A stretch of DNA of 64,000 nt from Rhizobium etli 8C-3. GTDB lineage: Bacteria > Pseudomonadota > Alphaproteobacteria > Rhizobiales > Rhizobiaceae. The translations under genes were made by a program, and so were the position numbers. Positions within the stretch are counted from its first letter, which is position 1. Each line of letters opens with the position of its first letter. This document shows, one piece after another, positions 35,873 to 44,750 of this stretch. Location of the stretch: the NCBI RefSeq assembly GCF_001908375.1, contig NZ_CP017241.1, positions 313,001-377,000 on the forward strand, in the 5' to 3' direction. Under the pieces are notes generated by a model. That model saw nothing but the letters and a program-made list of their open reading frames with translations. It was not told the DNA's origin and searched no databases.

Positions 35873-35984
35873 CGCGATCTCCTCTTTGTGACATTGGAGA
35901 TTATTGCGTTTGTATGCTGATCTCTATAAAGTTAAATGCGCGTAGACCGAATTTTGCCTAATAAAGAAAGGTAAGATTACATTA

Positions 35985-36446
35985 ATGGCTAACGGAGCAA
36001 CTCACTTGGACAGCATCGACCAGCGTCTCCTCGATGCGCTGGCGCAGAACGCGCGTATTTCTCTGAAAGAGCTGGCGCAAGTGGCCCACCTCTCCTCGCC
36101 AAGCGCGGCGGAACGGCTGCGCAGACTTGAAGAGCGCGGCATCGTCACGGCCTTCACGATCGATATCGATCCGGCTGCCCTCGGCTATCCGCTACAGGCA
36201 ATCGTCCGCGTCCGGCCGCTGCCGGGACAGTTGCACGTGGTTGAGCGGATCATCCAGGAAACCCCGGAATTCATCGAATGTGACAAGGTCACCGGCGACG
36301 ATTGCTTCATCGCCCGCCTCGTCGTCCGCTCGATGGGCGAACTCGACGTTATCCTGGACAAGGTGGCCGAAAGGGCAGAGACCAACACCTCGATGATCAA
36401 GGCTTCCCCGGTCAAACGTCGGCTGCCGCCGCTTTCGGGCCGCTGA
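35985..36446 (+). CDS. Lrp/AsnC-family transcriptional regulator
   Basis: A 153-residue regulator with an N-terminal helix-turn-helix (LDSIDQRLLDALAQNARISLKELAQVAHLSSPSAAERLRRLEERGIV). The C-terminal RAM ligand-binding domain includes ECDKVTGDDCFIARLVVRS. The likely ligand is an amino acid and the likely target is the divergent EamA exporter. The intergenic 112 bp is AT-rich on the regulator side, but no clear Lrp site was identified by eye. Confidence 0.94.
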   Translation: MANGATHLDSIDQRLLDALAQNARISLKELAQVAHLSSPSAAERLRRLEERGIVTAFTIDIDPAALGYPLQAIVRVRPLPGQLHVVERIIQETPEFIECDKVTGDDCFIARLVVRSMGELDVILDKVAERAETNTSMIKASPVKRRLPPLSGR

Positions 36447-36467
36447 ACGGTTGCGCGAACCGACCTG

Positions 36468-37367
36468 CTAGAAGTCCGCCATCGGTGAGAGCATTGCAGG
36501 CGACGCAGGCGCGAGATCCGTCGTCGTGCGGAGCATGAAGGCCGTACCGTTGTCGAAGGCGACAGCCTCTCCGCCCCAATCAAGCTTGTCCGGCGAAAAG
36601 AAGACGTCGACGTGTTCAGGCAATGCGCCGAGTCTTCCGAGGATGACGGCAAGCGGGGGAATTTCAGCAGCGACGACGTCGAGCAGGCTGAAGCGGCCAG
36701 CTGCTCCGGCTTTCCACGCGATGATGGCTTTCTCCTCATCGAGCCAGCTCAGACGAACCTCTGTATCGAGTTGGGTATTGACGAGGAACATCGCCGCATT
36801 GCCGGAAACGGCCAGCACGTCCGAAACGGGTGCCCGCGTCTTCAGCGCCTCCTGCAGCAAAGCAAGATCGGTCTTGTTCCATGGATCGAGCTGTCGGGCA
36901 GAATTTGTGGCGGACCTTGGCTTTGGTGCTCCCCCGCAGTAGCGGTGCATCGGCAGGATGCTGAAGCCGTAAGATTCGTAGAGCGAAGGCTTGTCGGTAT
37001 AGAGCACGATTGCCTCAAACTGCCGGCCCTCGCACCATTCAAGCGCCTTCCGCGTCAAGTCGCGGTAAAGCCCGCGTCGGCGCCATGGCGGGCGAACGGC
37101 ACCGGATTGGAAGGCGCCTGCTTCGATCTGCCGGCCATTGACGACGATTGGCATGGCAAAGGCGGTGAGATTGGCGGCGAGCGTGTCGTTGGAGGCAAAC
37201 CAGCCGAAAGGCATGCTGGTCGGGTCCGGGCCGCCCAGATGGCGCAGCGGCCCGATATCGATGCCGAATGTATCGTCGAGGAGAGAAACGAGCGCTGTCC
37301 ATGCCGCCCGATCGTCAAAATAGTCCTTTCGAAAGGTCAGCCCGGCGCTATCGAAAGACTTGCTCAT
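36468..37367 (-). CDS. GNAT-family N-acetyltransferase (Eis-like two-domain)
   Basis: A 299-residue protein. The N-terminal GNAT domain shows [47 protein letters not shown], which includes the acetyl-CoA loop (RRRGLYRDL). The C-terminal part resembles the sterol-carrier-like region of Eis-type acetyltransferases. The substrate is unknown. Its start overlaps the dut stop by 4 bp (ATGA), so it is translated with dut. Confidence 0.9.
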   Translation of the reverse strand: MSKSFDSAGLTFRKDYFDDRAAWTALVSLLDDTFGIDIGPLRHLGGPDPTSMPFGWFASNDTLAANLTAFAMPIVVNGRQIEAGAFQSGAVRPPWRRRGLYRDLTRKALEWCEGRQFEAIVLYTDKPSLYESYGFSILPMHRYCGGAPKPRSATNSARQLDPWNKTDLALLQEALKTRAPVSDVLAVSGNAAMFLVNTQLDTEVRLSWLDEEKAIIAWKAGAAGRFSLLDVVAAEIPPLAVILGRLGALPEHVDVFFSPDKLDWGGEAVAFDNGTAFMLRTTTDLAPASPAMLSPMADF

Positions 37368-37834
37368 ACGCCGGTCGAGCCGAAGCCACCGGCGCCGCGA
37401 GCCGTGGTGCTGCTTTCGGTGACCTCTGCAACACGCGCCTGGGTGACCGGTGCAATCACGACTTGTGCGATGCGCATGCCGCGCGTGATTTCGAACGGCT
37501 CATTGCCGAGATTGACGAGCAGTACCTTCACTTCGCCGCGGTAATCGCTGTCGATCGTGCCGGGAGTGTTGAGGCAGGTGATGCCGTGCTTGAAAGCGAG
37601 GCCGGAACGGGGCCGAACCTGGGCTTCATAGCCATCCGGAATTTCGAAGATGAAGCCGGTCGGCACCAGAGCGCGATTGCCCGGCGCGAGCGTCATCGGT
37701 TCGTTGACGGCCACAGCCGCCCGAATGTCCATGCCCGCAGCACCGCTCGTCTCATAGGAGGGCAGGTCGAGACCTACGCCATTGGGCAAACGGACGAGGT
37801 TGAGCTGCGGACGGATGTCGTTGTGAATGGTCAT
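37364..37834 (-). CDS. dut: dUTP diphosphatase
   Basis: A 156-residue trimeric dUTPase with all five motifs: [56 protein letters not shown] and the C-terminal [10 protein letters not shown] lid. It prevents uracil incorporation and supplies dUMP. It is divergent from prfC and coupled to the downstream GNAT gene. In rhizobia dut often lies beside coaBC (from memory); here coaBC is about 15 kb away. Confidence 0.97.
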   Translation of the reverse strand: MTIHNDIRPQLNLVRLPNGVGLDLPSYETSGAAGMDIRAAVAVNEPMTLAPGNRALVPTGFIFEIPDGYEAQVRPRSGLAFKHGITCLNTPGTIDSDYRGEVKVLLVNLGNEPFEITRGMRIAQVVIAPVTQARVAEVTESSTTARGAGGFGSTGV

Positions 37835-37924
37835 GGGACATTACTTTGCGCCGGGACGCCCAAGGTCAATTGCAATGGCGGGCTTTAATCGCTAGATACG
37901 CCGCAATTCCACAGGATTCACATC

Positions 37925-39508
37925 ATGGCCGAAAGTCTCGCCGAGGCGGTTTCTCGCCGCCGCACATTCGCTATTATCGCGCACCCGGACGCGGGCAAAA
38001 CCACGCTCACCGAAAAGCTGCTTCTTTTCGGAGGCGCCATTCAGCTCGCCGGTGAAGTCAAGGCGAAGAAGGATCGCATCCAGACCCGGTCGGATTGGAT
38101 GAAGATCGAGCGCGAGCGCGGTATTTCGGTGGTGACCTCCGTCATGACCTTCGAATACGATGACAACGTCTTCAACATTCTCGACACGCCCGGCCATGAA
38201 GACTTCGCCGATGATACCTATCGCACGCTGACAGCTGTCGACGCCGCCGTCATGGTGATCGACGCCGCCAAAGGCATCGAGCCGCGTACGCTGAAGCTCT
38301 TCGAAGTCTGCCGCATGCGCGATATTCCGATCATCACCTTCATCAACAAGATGGACCGCGAAAGCCGCGATCCGTTCGAAATCCTTGATGAGGTGGAGGA
38401 GAAACTGGCGCTCGACACAGCTCCGATCACCTGGCCAATCGGCCGCTCCAAGACGTTCTGTGGCTCATATCACCTGGCCACAAGCACTGTGCGCGGTTCA
38501 GATACGGAAGTGGAAGCAACGCCGGTCAACGGTCCTCGTAGCGTCGCTGACCGTTTGCCGGAAAACGAGCGGACTGCCTTCATCGACGAGACGGAGTTGG
38601 CGATGGAGGCTTGCCGTCCCTTCGATCGCAAGGCTTTTCTGGAAGGCCACATGACGCCGGTGTTCTTCGGCTCGGCGCTCCGCAATTTCGGTGTCCGCGA
38701 TCTCATCAATGCGCTCGGGGAATTCGCCCCGCCGCCGCGCGACCAGATAGCCGATACCCGCAAGGTACATGCAAGCGAAGACAAGATGACAGCCTTCGTG
38801 TTCAAGATCCAGGCCAACATGGATCCCAACCACCGCGACCGCATCGCCTTCGCCCGCATCTGCTCAGGCAAGCTGGAACGCGGCATGAAGGCACGCCTTG
38901 CGCGCACGGGCAAGCAACTGGGTCTCACAGCGCCGCAGTTCTTCTTTGCCTCGCAAAGACAGCTCGCCGATACCGCCTATGCGGGCGACGTCGTCGGTAT
39001 TCCGAACCACGGCACGCTGCGCATCGGCGATACGTTGACGGAAGGCGAAGCGCTGGTGTTCCAGGGCGTGCCCAACTTCTCGCCGGAAATTCTCCGTCGT
39101 GTCCGCCTTGAGGATGCGATGAAGGCGAAGAAGCTGAAGGAGGCCTTGCAGCAGATGGCCGAAGAAGGCGTCGTCCAGCTCTTTTCCCCCGAAGACGGTT
39201 CACCGGCGATCGTCGGCGTTGTCGGTGCCCTGCAGCTCGATGTCTTGAAGGAACGTCTGCAGGCGGAATATGGCCTGCCGGTCTCTTTCGAAATGTCGCG
39301 CTTTTCAGTCTGCCGCTGGGTGTCGGCCGAGCAGCCTGCAGAACTCGAAAAGTTCCTGACGGTCAAACGTGGCGATATCGCCCGCGATCTCGACGGCGAT
39401 CCCGTGTTCTTGGCACAGGACAGCTTCTCCCTGCGCTACGAGGCAGAACGCTATCCGGCAATCAAGATGGTCGCAATCAAGGAATATCACGTCGCTAAGG
39501 CGGCGTGA
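37925..39508 (+). CDS. prfC: Peptide chain release factor 3
   Basis: A 527-residue translational GTPase that recycles RF1/RF2. It shows G1 AHPDAGKTTLTEKLLLFGGAIQ, IERERGISVVTSVMTFEY (switch I), LDTPGHEDFADDTYRTL (G3), FINKMDRE (G4) and the RF3-specific C-terminal domain with FSPEDGSPAIVGVVGALQLDVLKERLQAEY. It is full length and monocistronic. Confidence 0.98.
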   Translation: MAESLAEAVSRRRTFAIIAHPDAGKTTLTEKLLLFGGAIQLAGEVKAKKDRIQTRSDWMKIERERGISVVTSVMTFEYDDNVFNILDTPGHEDFADDTYRTLTAVDAAVMVIDAAKGIEPRTLKLFEVCRMRDIPIITFINKMDRESRDPFEILDEVEEKLALDTAPITWPIGRSKTFCGSYHLATSTVRGSDTEVEATPVNGPRSVADRLPENERTAFIDETELAMEACRPFDRKAFLEGHMTPVFFGSALRNFGVRDLINALGEFAPPPRDQIADTRKVHASEDKMTAFVFKIQANMDPNHRDRIAFARICSGKLERGMKARLARTGKQLGLTAPQFFFASQRQLADTAYAGDVVGIPNHGTLRIGDTLTEGEALVFQGVPNFSPEILRRVRLEDAMKAKKLKEALQQMAEEGVVQLFSPEDGSPAIVGVVGALQLDVLKERLQAEYGLPVSFEMSRFSVCRWVSAEQPAELEKFLTVKRGDIARDLDGDPVFLAQDSFSLRYEAERYPAIKMVAIKEYHVAKAA

Positions 39509-39908
39509 TTTCTCATTTACGCGGCGGCAACAAACTCGATCGACCAGCCAGTCCTCCCGCAGCGTTCGAAGACCACGACTGTTGCGGGCAACCCGGCGCT
39601 CTCCGAGCTCGCCGCCACCTGCCCATTGTGGTTTGCCTTTGCCAAAAGATGCGGTCGCGCAGGTCGCGGGTCAGCTGCACGATGTTGCCCGTAGTCGTTT
39701 GTGCCCCGGCCAGAATTCGCCCGATTTGCCATGCCAGCATGGCCATCAAGGTGCGGTTTTGAAAACATCAGGCGGTCGAATGTCCCGGCCAGGTTGATTG
39801 CCCGGAAGACGTCGGCTGCACGCGCAGCCATATCGCGCGTTCCACTGATCTCGAGCGGCCGGTGCAGGCGCAAGCGAGTGCAGATCTATGCCGTTGCCGC
39901 CAAAAAAG
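39509..39908. other. Intergenic region with doubtful fragments
   Basis: Four hundred bases between the convergent prfC and threonine dehydratase genes. A 118-codon minus-strand frame (39517-39873) and another frame (39513-39749) share no homology I recognise. Their good stretches sit in different frames, for example MAARAADVFRAINLAGTFD in one and GRILAGAQTTTGNIVQLTRD in the other. That pattern hints at a frameshifted remnant. No start site supports an intact gene. Confidence 0.35.
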
Positions 39909-40847
39909 TCAGTCGAATTTCACGGCCGTCGTGTTGGCACCGCAGACCAAGACGCAGACCCGCTCATTGCGCGCCGGAACATATTTGCCGGAGAGTGCGG
40001 CTGCGAATGCCGCCGCGCCGCCGGGCTCGGCAACGACTCTGGCCCCTTCCCACAGGGCTTTCTGAGCCGTACGGATTTCGTCGTCCGTTACCAGCACCGG
40101 CGGCTGCACGAATTGCTGCGCGAGCGGAAACATCAGTTCACCGACCCGCTTCGGGGCGAGCGAATCTGCCGCAATGCCGCCTGCCGGAGCATCCACCGGT
40201 CTGCCCGCTCTGAAGGCCTCGTAAAGGGTGGGCGCTCCATCCGATTCCACGGCGACGATCTTCACCCGGCCGCCAAACCAGGCCGCGATGCCGCCGACCA
40301 ATCCGCCGCCGCCGACGGCGACCAGCAATGTGGTCATTGCCGGCATGTCCTCCTCGATCTCTTTGCCGAGCGTTGCCTGGCCGAGCAGCGTCTCCACCTG
40401 GTCATAGGCATGTACGGCAAGCGCCCCGGTTGCCCGCTCATGGGTCTCGCTCGCCGCCAGCGCATCTGAGTAACGCTCTCCTCCGATGACGAGACTGGCA
40501 CCGTAGGCGCGGATCTTCTGCGCCTTGGCAGGCGAGGTGACGGCCGGCACGAAGATGGTAGCCGGCACGCCAAGCCGCGATGCGGCATAGGCAACGGCCG
40601 CGCCGTGGTTGCCGCCGGAGGCTGCCACGATGCCGGCTGCGGGAACCTGCCGCGTAAGGAGATGGGAAAAGGCGCCGCGTGCCTTGAAGGAGCCGGAATG
40701 CTGCAGGCATTCGAGCTTGAGGTCGACTTTGAAGGGCGCTCCCCCGAAATCCTGCATGTCGACGGACATCATGGGCGTGCGACGGATATAGGGGCGGATC
40801 AGCCCTTCGATTTCGGCAATGCGTTCGGCAGAAAGGGCGTTCGGCAT
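39909..40847 (-). CDS. Threonine/serine dehydratase (PLP fold type II)
   Basis: A 312-residue PLP enzyme. The lysine is Lys55 in HSGSFKARGAF, SGGNHGAAVAYAA binds the substrate carboxylate and VGGGGLVGGIAA the phosphate. No C-terminal ACT-like regulatory domain is present, so it is of the catabolic or serine-racemase-like type rather than IlvA. It would deaminate threonine or serine to the 2-oxo acid. It is divergent from an ArsR regulator whose operator-like palindrome sits 25 bp upstream of this start. Confidence 0.92.
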   Translation of the reverse strand: MPNALSAERIAEIEGLIRPYIRRTPMMSVDMQDFGGAPFKVDLKLECLQHSGSFKARGAFSHLLTRQVPAAGIVAASGGNHGAAVAYAASRLGVPATIFVPAVTSPAKAQKIRAYGASLVIGGERYSDALAASETHERATGALAVHAYDQVETLLGQATLGKEIEEDMPAMTTLLVAVGGGGLVGGIAAWFGGRVKIVAVESDGAPTLYEAFRAGRPVDAPAGGIAADSLAPKRVGELMFPLAQQFVQPPVLVTDDEIRTAQKALWEGARVVAEPGGAAAFAAALSGKYVPARNERVCVLVCGANTTAVKFD

Positions 40848-40863
40848 GCACGCTCTCCATGGA

Positions 40864-40892
40864 TTGACAATATTTCGTTACTTGGCAAAATA
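40864..40892 (+). promoter_or_regulatory. Predicted promoter of the ArsR gene
   Basis: TTGACA (40864-40869), a 17-bp spacer and AAAATA (40887-40892) form a plausible sigma-70 type promoter. Transcription would begin at or next to the A of the ATG at 40898, giving a leaderless message. The -35 match is perfect and the -10 is moderate. Confidence 0.5.
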
Positions 40893-40899
40893 ACGAAAT
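40872..40899. promoter_or_regulatory. ArsR-type operator, perfect 9-bp inverted repeat
   Basis: ATTTCGTTA and TAACGAAAT are exact inverted repeats separated by 10 bp. The dyad overlaps the predicted spacer, -10 and start codon of the ArsR gene and lies just upstream of the divergent dehydratase. Spacing and symmetry suit an ArsR/SmtB dimer. Control of both genes from this one site is inferred. Confidence 0.75.
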
Positions 40900-41200
40900 G
40901 CAAGATGCTGGTATTCTGAAAGCCCTCGCCAATGAACGACGCCTCGTCGTTCTCGAATGGTTGAAGAAACCGCGGGAGCACTTTTCGCCTCAGGTGGATG
41001 GCGACCTGGACGATGACGGTGTCTGCGCCGTGCTCATCGCCGAAAAGCTGGGCATAACTCCGGCAACGCTCAGCGAACATATGCGCATATTGGTGCAGGC
41101 GGAGCTGGTACAGGCAAAACGAATCAAGCAATGGATCTTCTATCGGCGCAATGAAGACCGCATCGCGGCGCTGAAGCAGGGACTTTTCGCCGACCTGTGA
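40898..41200 (+). CDS. ArsR-family transcriptional regulator
   Basis: A 100-residue winged-helix protein: LKALANERRLVVLEWLKKPREHF, then the recognition region LGITPATLSEHMRILVQAELVQAKRIKQWIFYRRNE. The metal-binding ELCVCDL motif of SmtB/ArsR sensors is not present, so it probably senses something else. A cysteine sits in DDDGVCAVLIAEKL. There is no Shine-Dalgarno sequence before the ATG, and the start codon lies in the right half of a perfect operator, so translation is probably leaderless. Confidence 0.9.
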   Translation: MQDAGILKALANERRLVVLEWLKKPREHFSPQVDGDLDDDGVCAVLIAEKLGITPATLSEHMRILVQAELVQAKRIKQWIFYRRNEDRIAALKQGLFADL

Positions 41201-41209
41201 GCGGAGGGC

Positions 41210-42106
41210 TCATGGCTGCCCCAGCCGCTCGCTCAGGAAATCCAGTACGGCGCGCACTGATGGCAGTTGGCCGCGCCGATGCGGCAGGAGCGCCGTTGTC
41301 GTGATGTTTCCCGCCGTCCATTCCGGCAGGATACGGAGCAATCGCCCTTGCTCTATGGCCTCTCGGCAGACGGAAGTCGGAAGAATGGTGATTCCCATTC
41401 CCGCCGCCGCAGCTTTCAACAGGACGAACGGTTCGTCGGCCGCCATGACCGGCGCTGGCTTGACGAGCTTGTCGTCCCCTGCGGCGGACAAAAGCCGCCA
41501 GGCCGTCTCGGTGAGGCTGGGCATGACGGCAGCATGCGCTGCGAGATCTTCCGGCCTTTGTGGAACCCCGTGCCTATCGACATAGGATGGCGCGGCAACG
41601 AGAAGAAATTCATGCTCTGCCAGTTTACGCTGCACGAGGCTTGAATCGGCAAGCGGTAGCTGATGGCTGCGTACTGCGATATCGAAGCCCTCTTGTACGA
41701 TATCGACGAAGCGATCGGTGACATGCAGAAGGACTTTAAGCTTCGGGTATCGGATCGCAAGGTCCGGCAGATGCCCGGCAAGCGTGAACTGCGAAGTCGG
41801 CACCGAGGCAGTGATGCGCACGGTGCCGCTCGGCTCGCCGAGACGCGACCGGACAATGCTTTCGGCCATCTCCGCTTCGATGACTGCTGCCCGCGCGTGC
41901 TCGAAGAAATCGCGTCCCAGATCCGTGAGCGAAAAGCTGCGCGAGGTGCGCTGGATCAGTCGCACGTCCAGCTTCGCCTCGAGCTCGGCAACCCGCTTGC
42001 TCACTGTCGATTTAGGGACTCCAAGGCGCCGTCCAGCAGCCGTGAAGCTGCCGCCTTCGACTGCGTGAACGAACAGGCTGAGGTCGTTGAGGTTAAAGGA
42101 GCTCAA
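41210..42106 (-). CDS. LysR-family transcriptional regulator
   Basis: A 298-residue LTTR. The N-terminal winged helix is NDLSLFVHAVEGGSFTAAGRRLGVPKSTVSKRVAELEAKL. A periplasmic-binding-protein-like effector domain follows, ending TTALLPHRRGQLPSVRAVLDFLSERL. The start is taken as TTG at 42106 with GGAAG six bases upstream, where homology begins. The frame is open further up. It is divergent from a GST-family gene, its probable target. Confidence 0.93.
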   Translation of the reverse strand: MSSFNLNDLSLFVHAVEGGSFTAAGRRLGVPKSTVSKRVAELEAKLDVRLIQRTSRSFSLTDLGRDFFEHARAAVIEAEMAESIVRSRLGEPSGTVRITASVPTSQFTLAGHLPDLAIRYPKLKVLLHVTDRFVDIVQEGFDIAVRSHQLPLADSSLVQRKLAEHEFLLVAAPSYVDRHGVPQRPEDLAAHAAVMPSLTETAWRLLSAAGDDKLVKPAPVMAADEPFVLLKAAAAGMGITILPTSVCREAIEQGRLLRILPEWTAGNITTTALLPHRRGQLPSVRAVLDFLSERLGQP

Positions 42107-42180
42107 TCTAATCTTCCAGATTTGTAGACTTTGATGTGCATTTTGAAGGTCTGTTCGGCGATCGTCCACAAATCGATATT

Positions 42181-42196
42181 CTGATCGTGAAATCAG
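42181..42196. promoter_or_regulatory. Possible LysR box in the LysR/GST intergenic region
   Basis: CTGAT and ATCAG are inverted repeats separated by six bases. They include a T-N11-A-like core and are placed about 25 bp upstream of the GST ATG. The symmetry is short, so this is only a candidate. Confidence 0.35.
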
Positions 42197-42219
42197 TTCA
42201 ATCCTGAAAGGAACGACGA

Positions 42220-42927
42220 ATGTCTCCGATTTTATTTTACGGCGTGCCGGAAGGCTGCTCCTTTGCCTCCATCGTCGCACTCGAATGGTCAGGTGCGCCC
42301 TATCATCTTTGCCGCATCGAGATGCCAAAGGTGGTCTCGAGCAAAGACTACCGGCGGATCAACGCAATCGGCGAAACACCTTCGCTCATGCTTGGCGATG
42401 GCCGTGTCATCAGCGAGAGCATGGCAATCCTCAACCACATCGCTTCCGGCCACATCCGCAAGGGGCTCGGCTTTGCACAGGCCAGCCCCGAGTTTGATCA
42501 GCTGAACCAGATGCTCGCCTATCTGAACACCAGCTTTTTCAACGCGTTCAGCCCACTGTGGCACACGATCGAGCATGAGCTCGAACCGGACGCCAGGAAG
42601 GCGCTGACCGCCTATGGCGTTGGAAAGGTGGAAAAGGTCCATAGGGAACTCGAGCAACTTCTTGGCGGCCGCAAGTGGCTGCTTGGCAAGGGACCCAGCC
42701 TTGCCGATGCCTATTTCGCCGGCATCGCACGCTGGAACGACTTTCATGATGTCGTCGATCGCAAGCAATTCCCGGCACTGAACAGCCTCTATGAGAGGCT
42801 GCAGGAAAATCCAGCAGTGCGCTTTGCCCTGGCGATCGAACACGAAGAACCGGCTGAAAGCACAGGTGACTTTCGTGGCCATGTCACGCTGGAGGACGCG
42901 CTCGGCTATCTGAAGCATGCTGCCTGA
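42220..42927 (+). CDS. Glutathione S-transferase family protein
   Basis: A 235-residue GST. The N-terminal domain begins LFYGVPEGCSFASIVALEWSG with Cys13 and Ser15 in the active-site region. It continues with NAIGETPSLMLGDGRVISESMAILNHIA (glutathione contacts). The helical domain has GPSLADAYFAGIARWNDF. It resembles beta-class bacterial GSTs. It is divergent from a LysR gene, which likely regulates it. The physiological substrate is unknown. Confidence 0.9.
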   Translation: MSPILFYGVPEGCSFASIVALEWSGAPYHLCRIEMPKVVSSKDYRRINAIGETPSLMLGDGRVISESMAILNHIASGHIRKGLGFAQASPEFDQLNQMLAYLNTSFFNAFSPLWHTIEHELEPDARKALTAYGVGKVEKVHRELEQLLGGRKWLLGKGPSLADAYFAGIARWNDFHDVVDRKQFPALNSLYERLQENPAVRFALAIEHEEPAESTGDFRGHVTLEDALGYLKHAA

Positions 42928-42952
42928 TGCTTGCAAGCACGATCCGCGCGGG

Positions 42953-44467
42953 TCATTCCCCGCGCGGATATCGCTTGTTCTCTTCCAGGACGTTAAGGTC
43001 CATGTGGTTGCGCATATAGCGCTCGGAGGCCTTCTGCAGCGGCTGGTAGTCCCAGGGATAATAAGCGCCATTGCGCAACGCTGCATAGACGACCCAGCGG
43101 CGTGCCTGGCTTTCCCGCACGGCTTGGTCGTAATGTGCAAGGTTCCAGCGACTATTGGCCTCGTCGGTCAATGCCGTGAGCGTCGCGGCATGGGCCGGGT
43201 CCGCAGCGAGGTTCCGGAGCTCGTGCGGATCGGCGTCTAGGTCGAAGAGCATCGGTGGATCTTTTTGGCAGAGCGACAGCTTGTAGCGCCGGTCGCGCAG
43301 GCACACGAGCGGCGCGATCGAGCCCTCCGCAGCATATTCCATCGGAACCGGGCCGCGACTGCCGGTGCCCGTGGCGAGAGGGGCCAGATCCTCGCCGTCG
43401 GTCCATTTCTTGAGTGAACTTATGTCGAGGCCGGCAAGCCCCGCCAGCGTCGGCGTCACGTCCAGCGTTGAAACCGGTTGGTCGATACGCGCTGCCTTCC
43501 AGCCTGGAGCGGCAATCATCAGCGGCACCCGCGCCGAACCGTCGAAGAAGCACATCTTGAACCAAAGCCCGCGTTCGCCGAGCATGTCGCCGTGGTCGGA
43601 GACAAACAGGATGATGGTGTTTTCTGCCATCCGTCCGCGCTCGAGCACGTCGAGGATCTCGCCGATCTTCTCGTCTACATAGGAGATACTGGCGAAGTAG
43701 CCCCTTCGCGCGCGGCGGATCTGTTCGGGCGTAATGTCGAAAGCCTTGTAGTCGCAGGCCTCGAGCAGGCGCTGGGAATGCGGATCGAGCTCCTCGAACG
43801 GGATCGGTCCGACCTGAGGGTCGAGCGCCGGGCAGTCTTCGTAGAGATCGAAGAATTTCCGCCTTGCCACGTAAGGGTCGTGCGGGTGCGTAAAGCTGAC
43901 GGTCAGGCACCATGGACGCTCGTCCTGCCGGCGCGAAAGATCGTAGAGCTTGCGGGTCGCGTGGTAGGCGACCTCGTCGTCATATTCCATCTGGTTGGTG
44001 ATTTCGGCGACGCCGGCGCCGGTGACCGATCCGAGGTTGTGATACCACCAGTCGATGCGCTCGCCGGGTTTCGTGTAGTCTGGCGTCCAGCCGAAGTCGG
44101 CAGGATAGATATCGGTCGTCAGCCGCTCCTCGAAGCCATGAAGTTGATCTGGACCGACGAAATGCATCTTGCCGGATAGTGCTGTCTGATATCCGGCGGC
44201 CCGCAGATGGTGCGCGTAAGTCGGGATGTCGGAGGCAAATTCCGCGGCATTGTCATAGACGCGGGTCCGGCTGGGAAGCTGGCCCGACATGAAGGAGGCT
44301 CGCGCCGGAGCGCAGAGCGGGCTTGCCGTATAGCTGTTGGCGAAACGCACTGAACGCTGCGCCAATGCCTTCAGATGCGGAGCGTGAAGAAACTCGGCCG
44401 GCCCGTCCGGAAACAGCGTTCCGTTGAACTGGTCGACCATGAGAATGAGAATATTGGGACGTTCCAT
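42953..44467 (-). CDS. betC: Choline-sulfatase
   Basis: A 504-residue type I sulfatase that hydrolyses choline-O-sulfate to choline for glycine-betaine synthesis and sulfur supply. The sulfatase signature SPLCAPARASFMSGQ places the residue converted to formylglycine at Cys52. PNILILMVDQ gives the calcium aspartates and VSDHGDMLGERG the C-terminal metal site. The C-terminus with ALRNGAYYPWDYQP is specific to choline-sulfatase. It lacks its usual betBA neighbours and is divergent from its LysR-type regulator. Confidence 0.95.
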   Translation of the reverse strand: MERPNILILMVDQFNGTLFPDGPAEFLHAPHLKALAQRSVRFANSYTASPLCAPARASFMSGQLPSRTRVYDNAAEFASDIPTYAHHLRAAGYQTALSGKMHFVGPDQLHGFEERLTTDIYPADFGWTPDYTKPGERIDWWYHNLGSVTGAGVAEITNQMEYDDEVAYHATRKLYDLSRRQDERPWCLTVSFTHPHDPYVARRKFFDLYEDCPALDPQVGPIPFEELDPHSQRLLEACDYKAFDITPEQIRRARRGYFASISYVDEKIGEILDVLERGRMAENTIILFVSDHGDMLGERGLWFKMCFFDGSARVPLMIAAPGWKAARIDQPVSTLDVTPTLAGLAGLDISSLKKWTDGEDLAPLATGTGSRGPVPMEYAAEGSIAPLVCLRDRRYKLSLCQKDPPMLFDLDADPHELRNLAADPAHAATLTALTDEANSRWNLAHYDQAVRESQARRWVVYAALRNGAYYPWDYQPLQKASERYMRNHMDLNVLEENKRYPRGE

Positions 44468-44750
44468 GTGTAGTTTGTCCTGGAATTAGAGGCAAAGCGA
44501 GCTTTCGCCGTATCGGCAGCAGGCTTCCCGTCGAATGCGCCGCAGATTACGCATCGATGGCCTTCCATCCGCCTTCAGAAAGTGCGGGAAGCCGGACGCC
44601 GCGGAGGCAAAAGAGGAGGCTGGCCGCGAACCGGTTCATGGTCGAATTCTTTCCGTTGCAGTTTCCCTGTTATTCGAGCAATTTATTGAACATCAGGTTA
44701 GTTCCCCTTGTAAAGCTGGCATTTTTCAATGGGTGATCAAAGGATTCCTT

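Noticed and set aside
39517..39873. 118-codon minus-strand frame as a real gene
   Set aside because: No good ribosome site or homology, and plausible coding stretches fall in different frames; at best a remnant.
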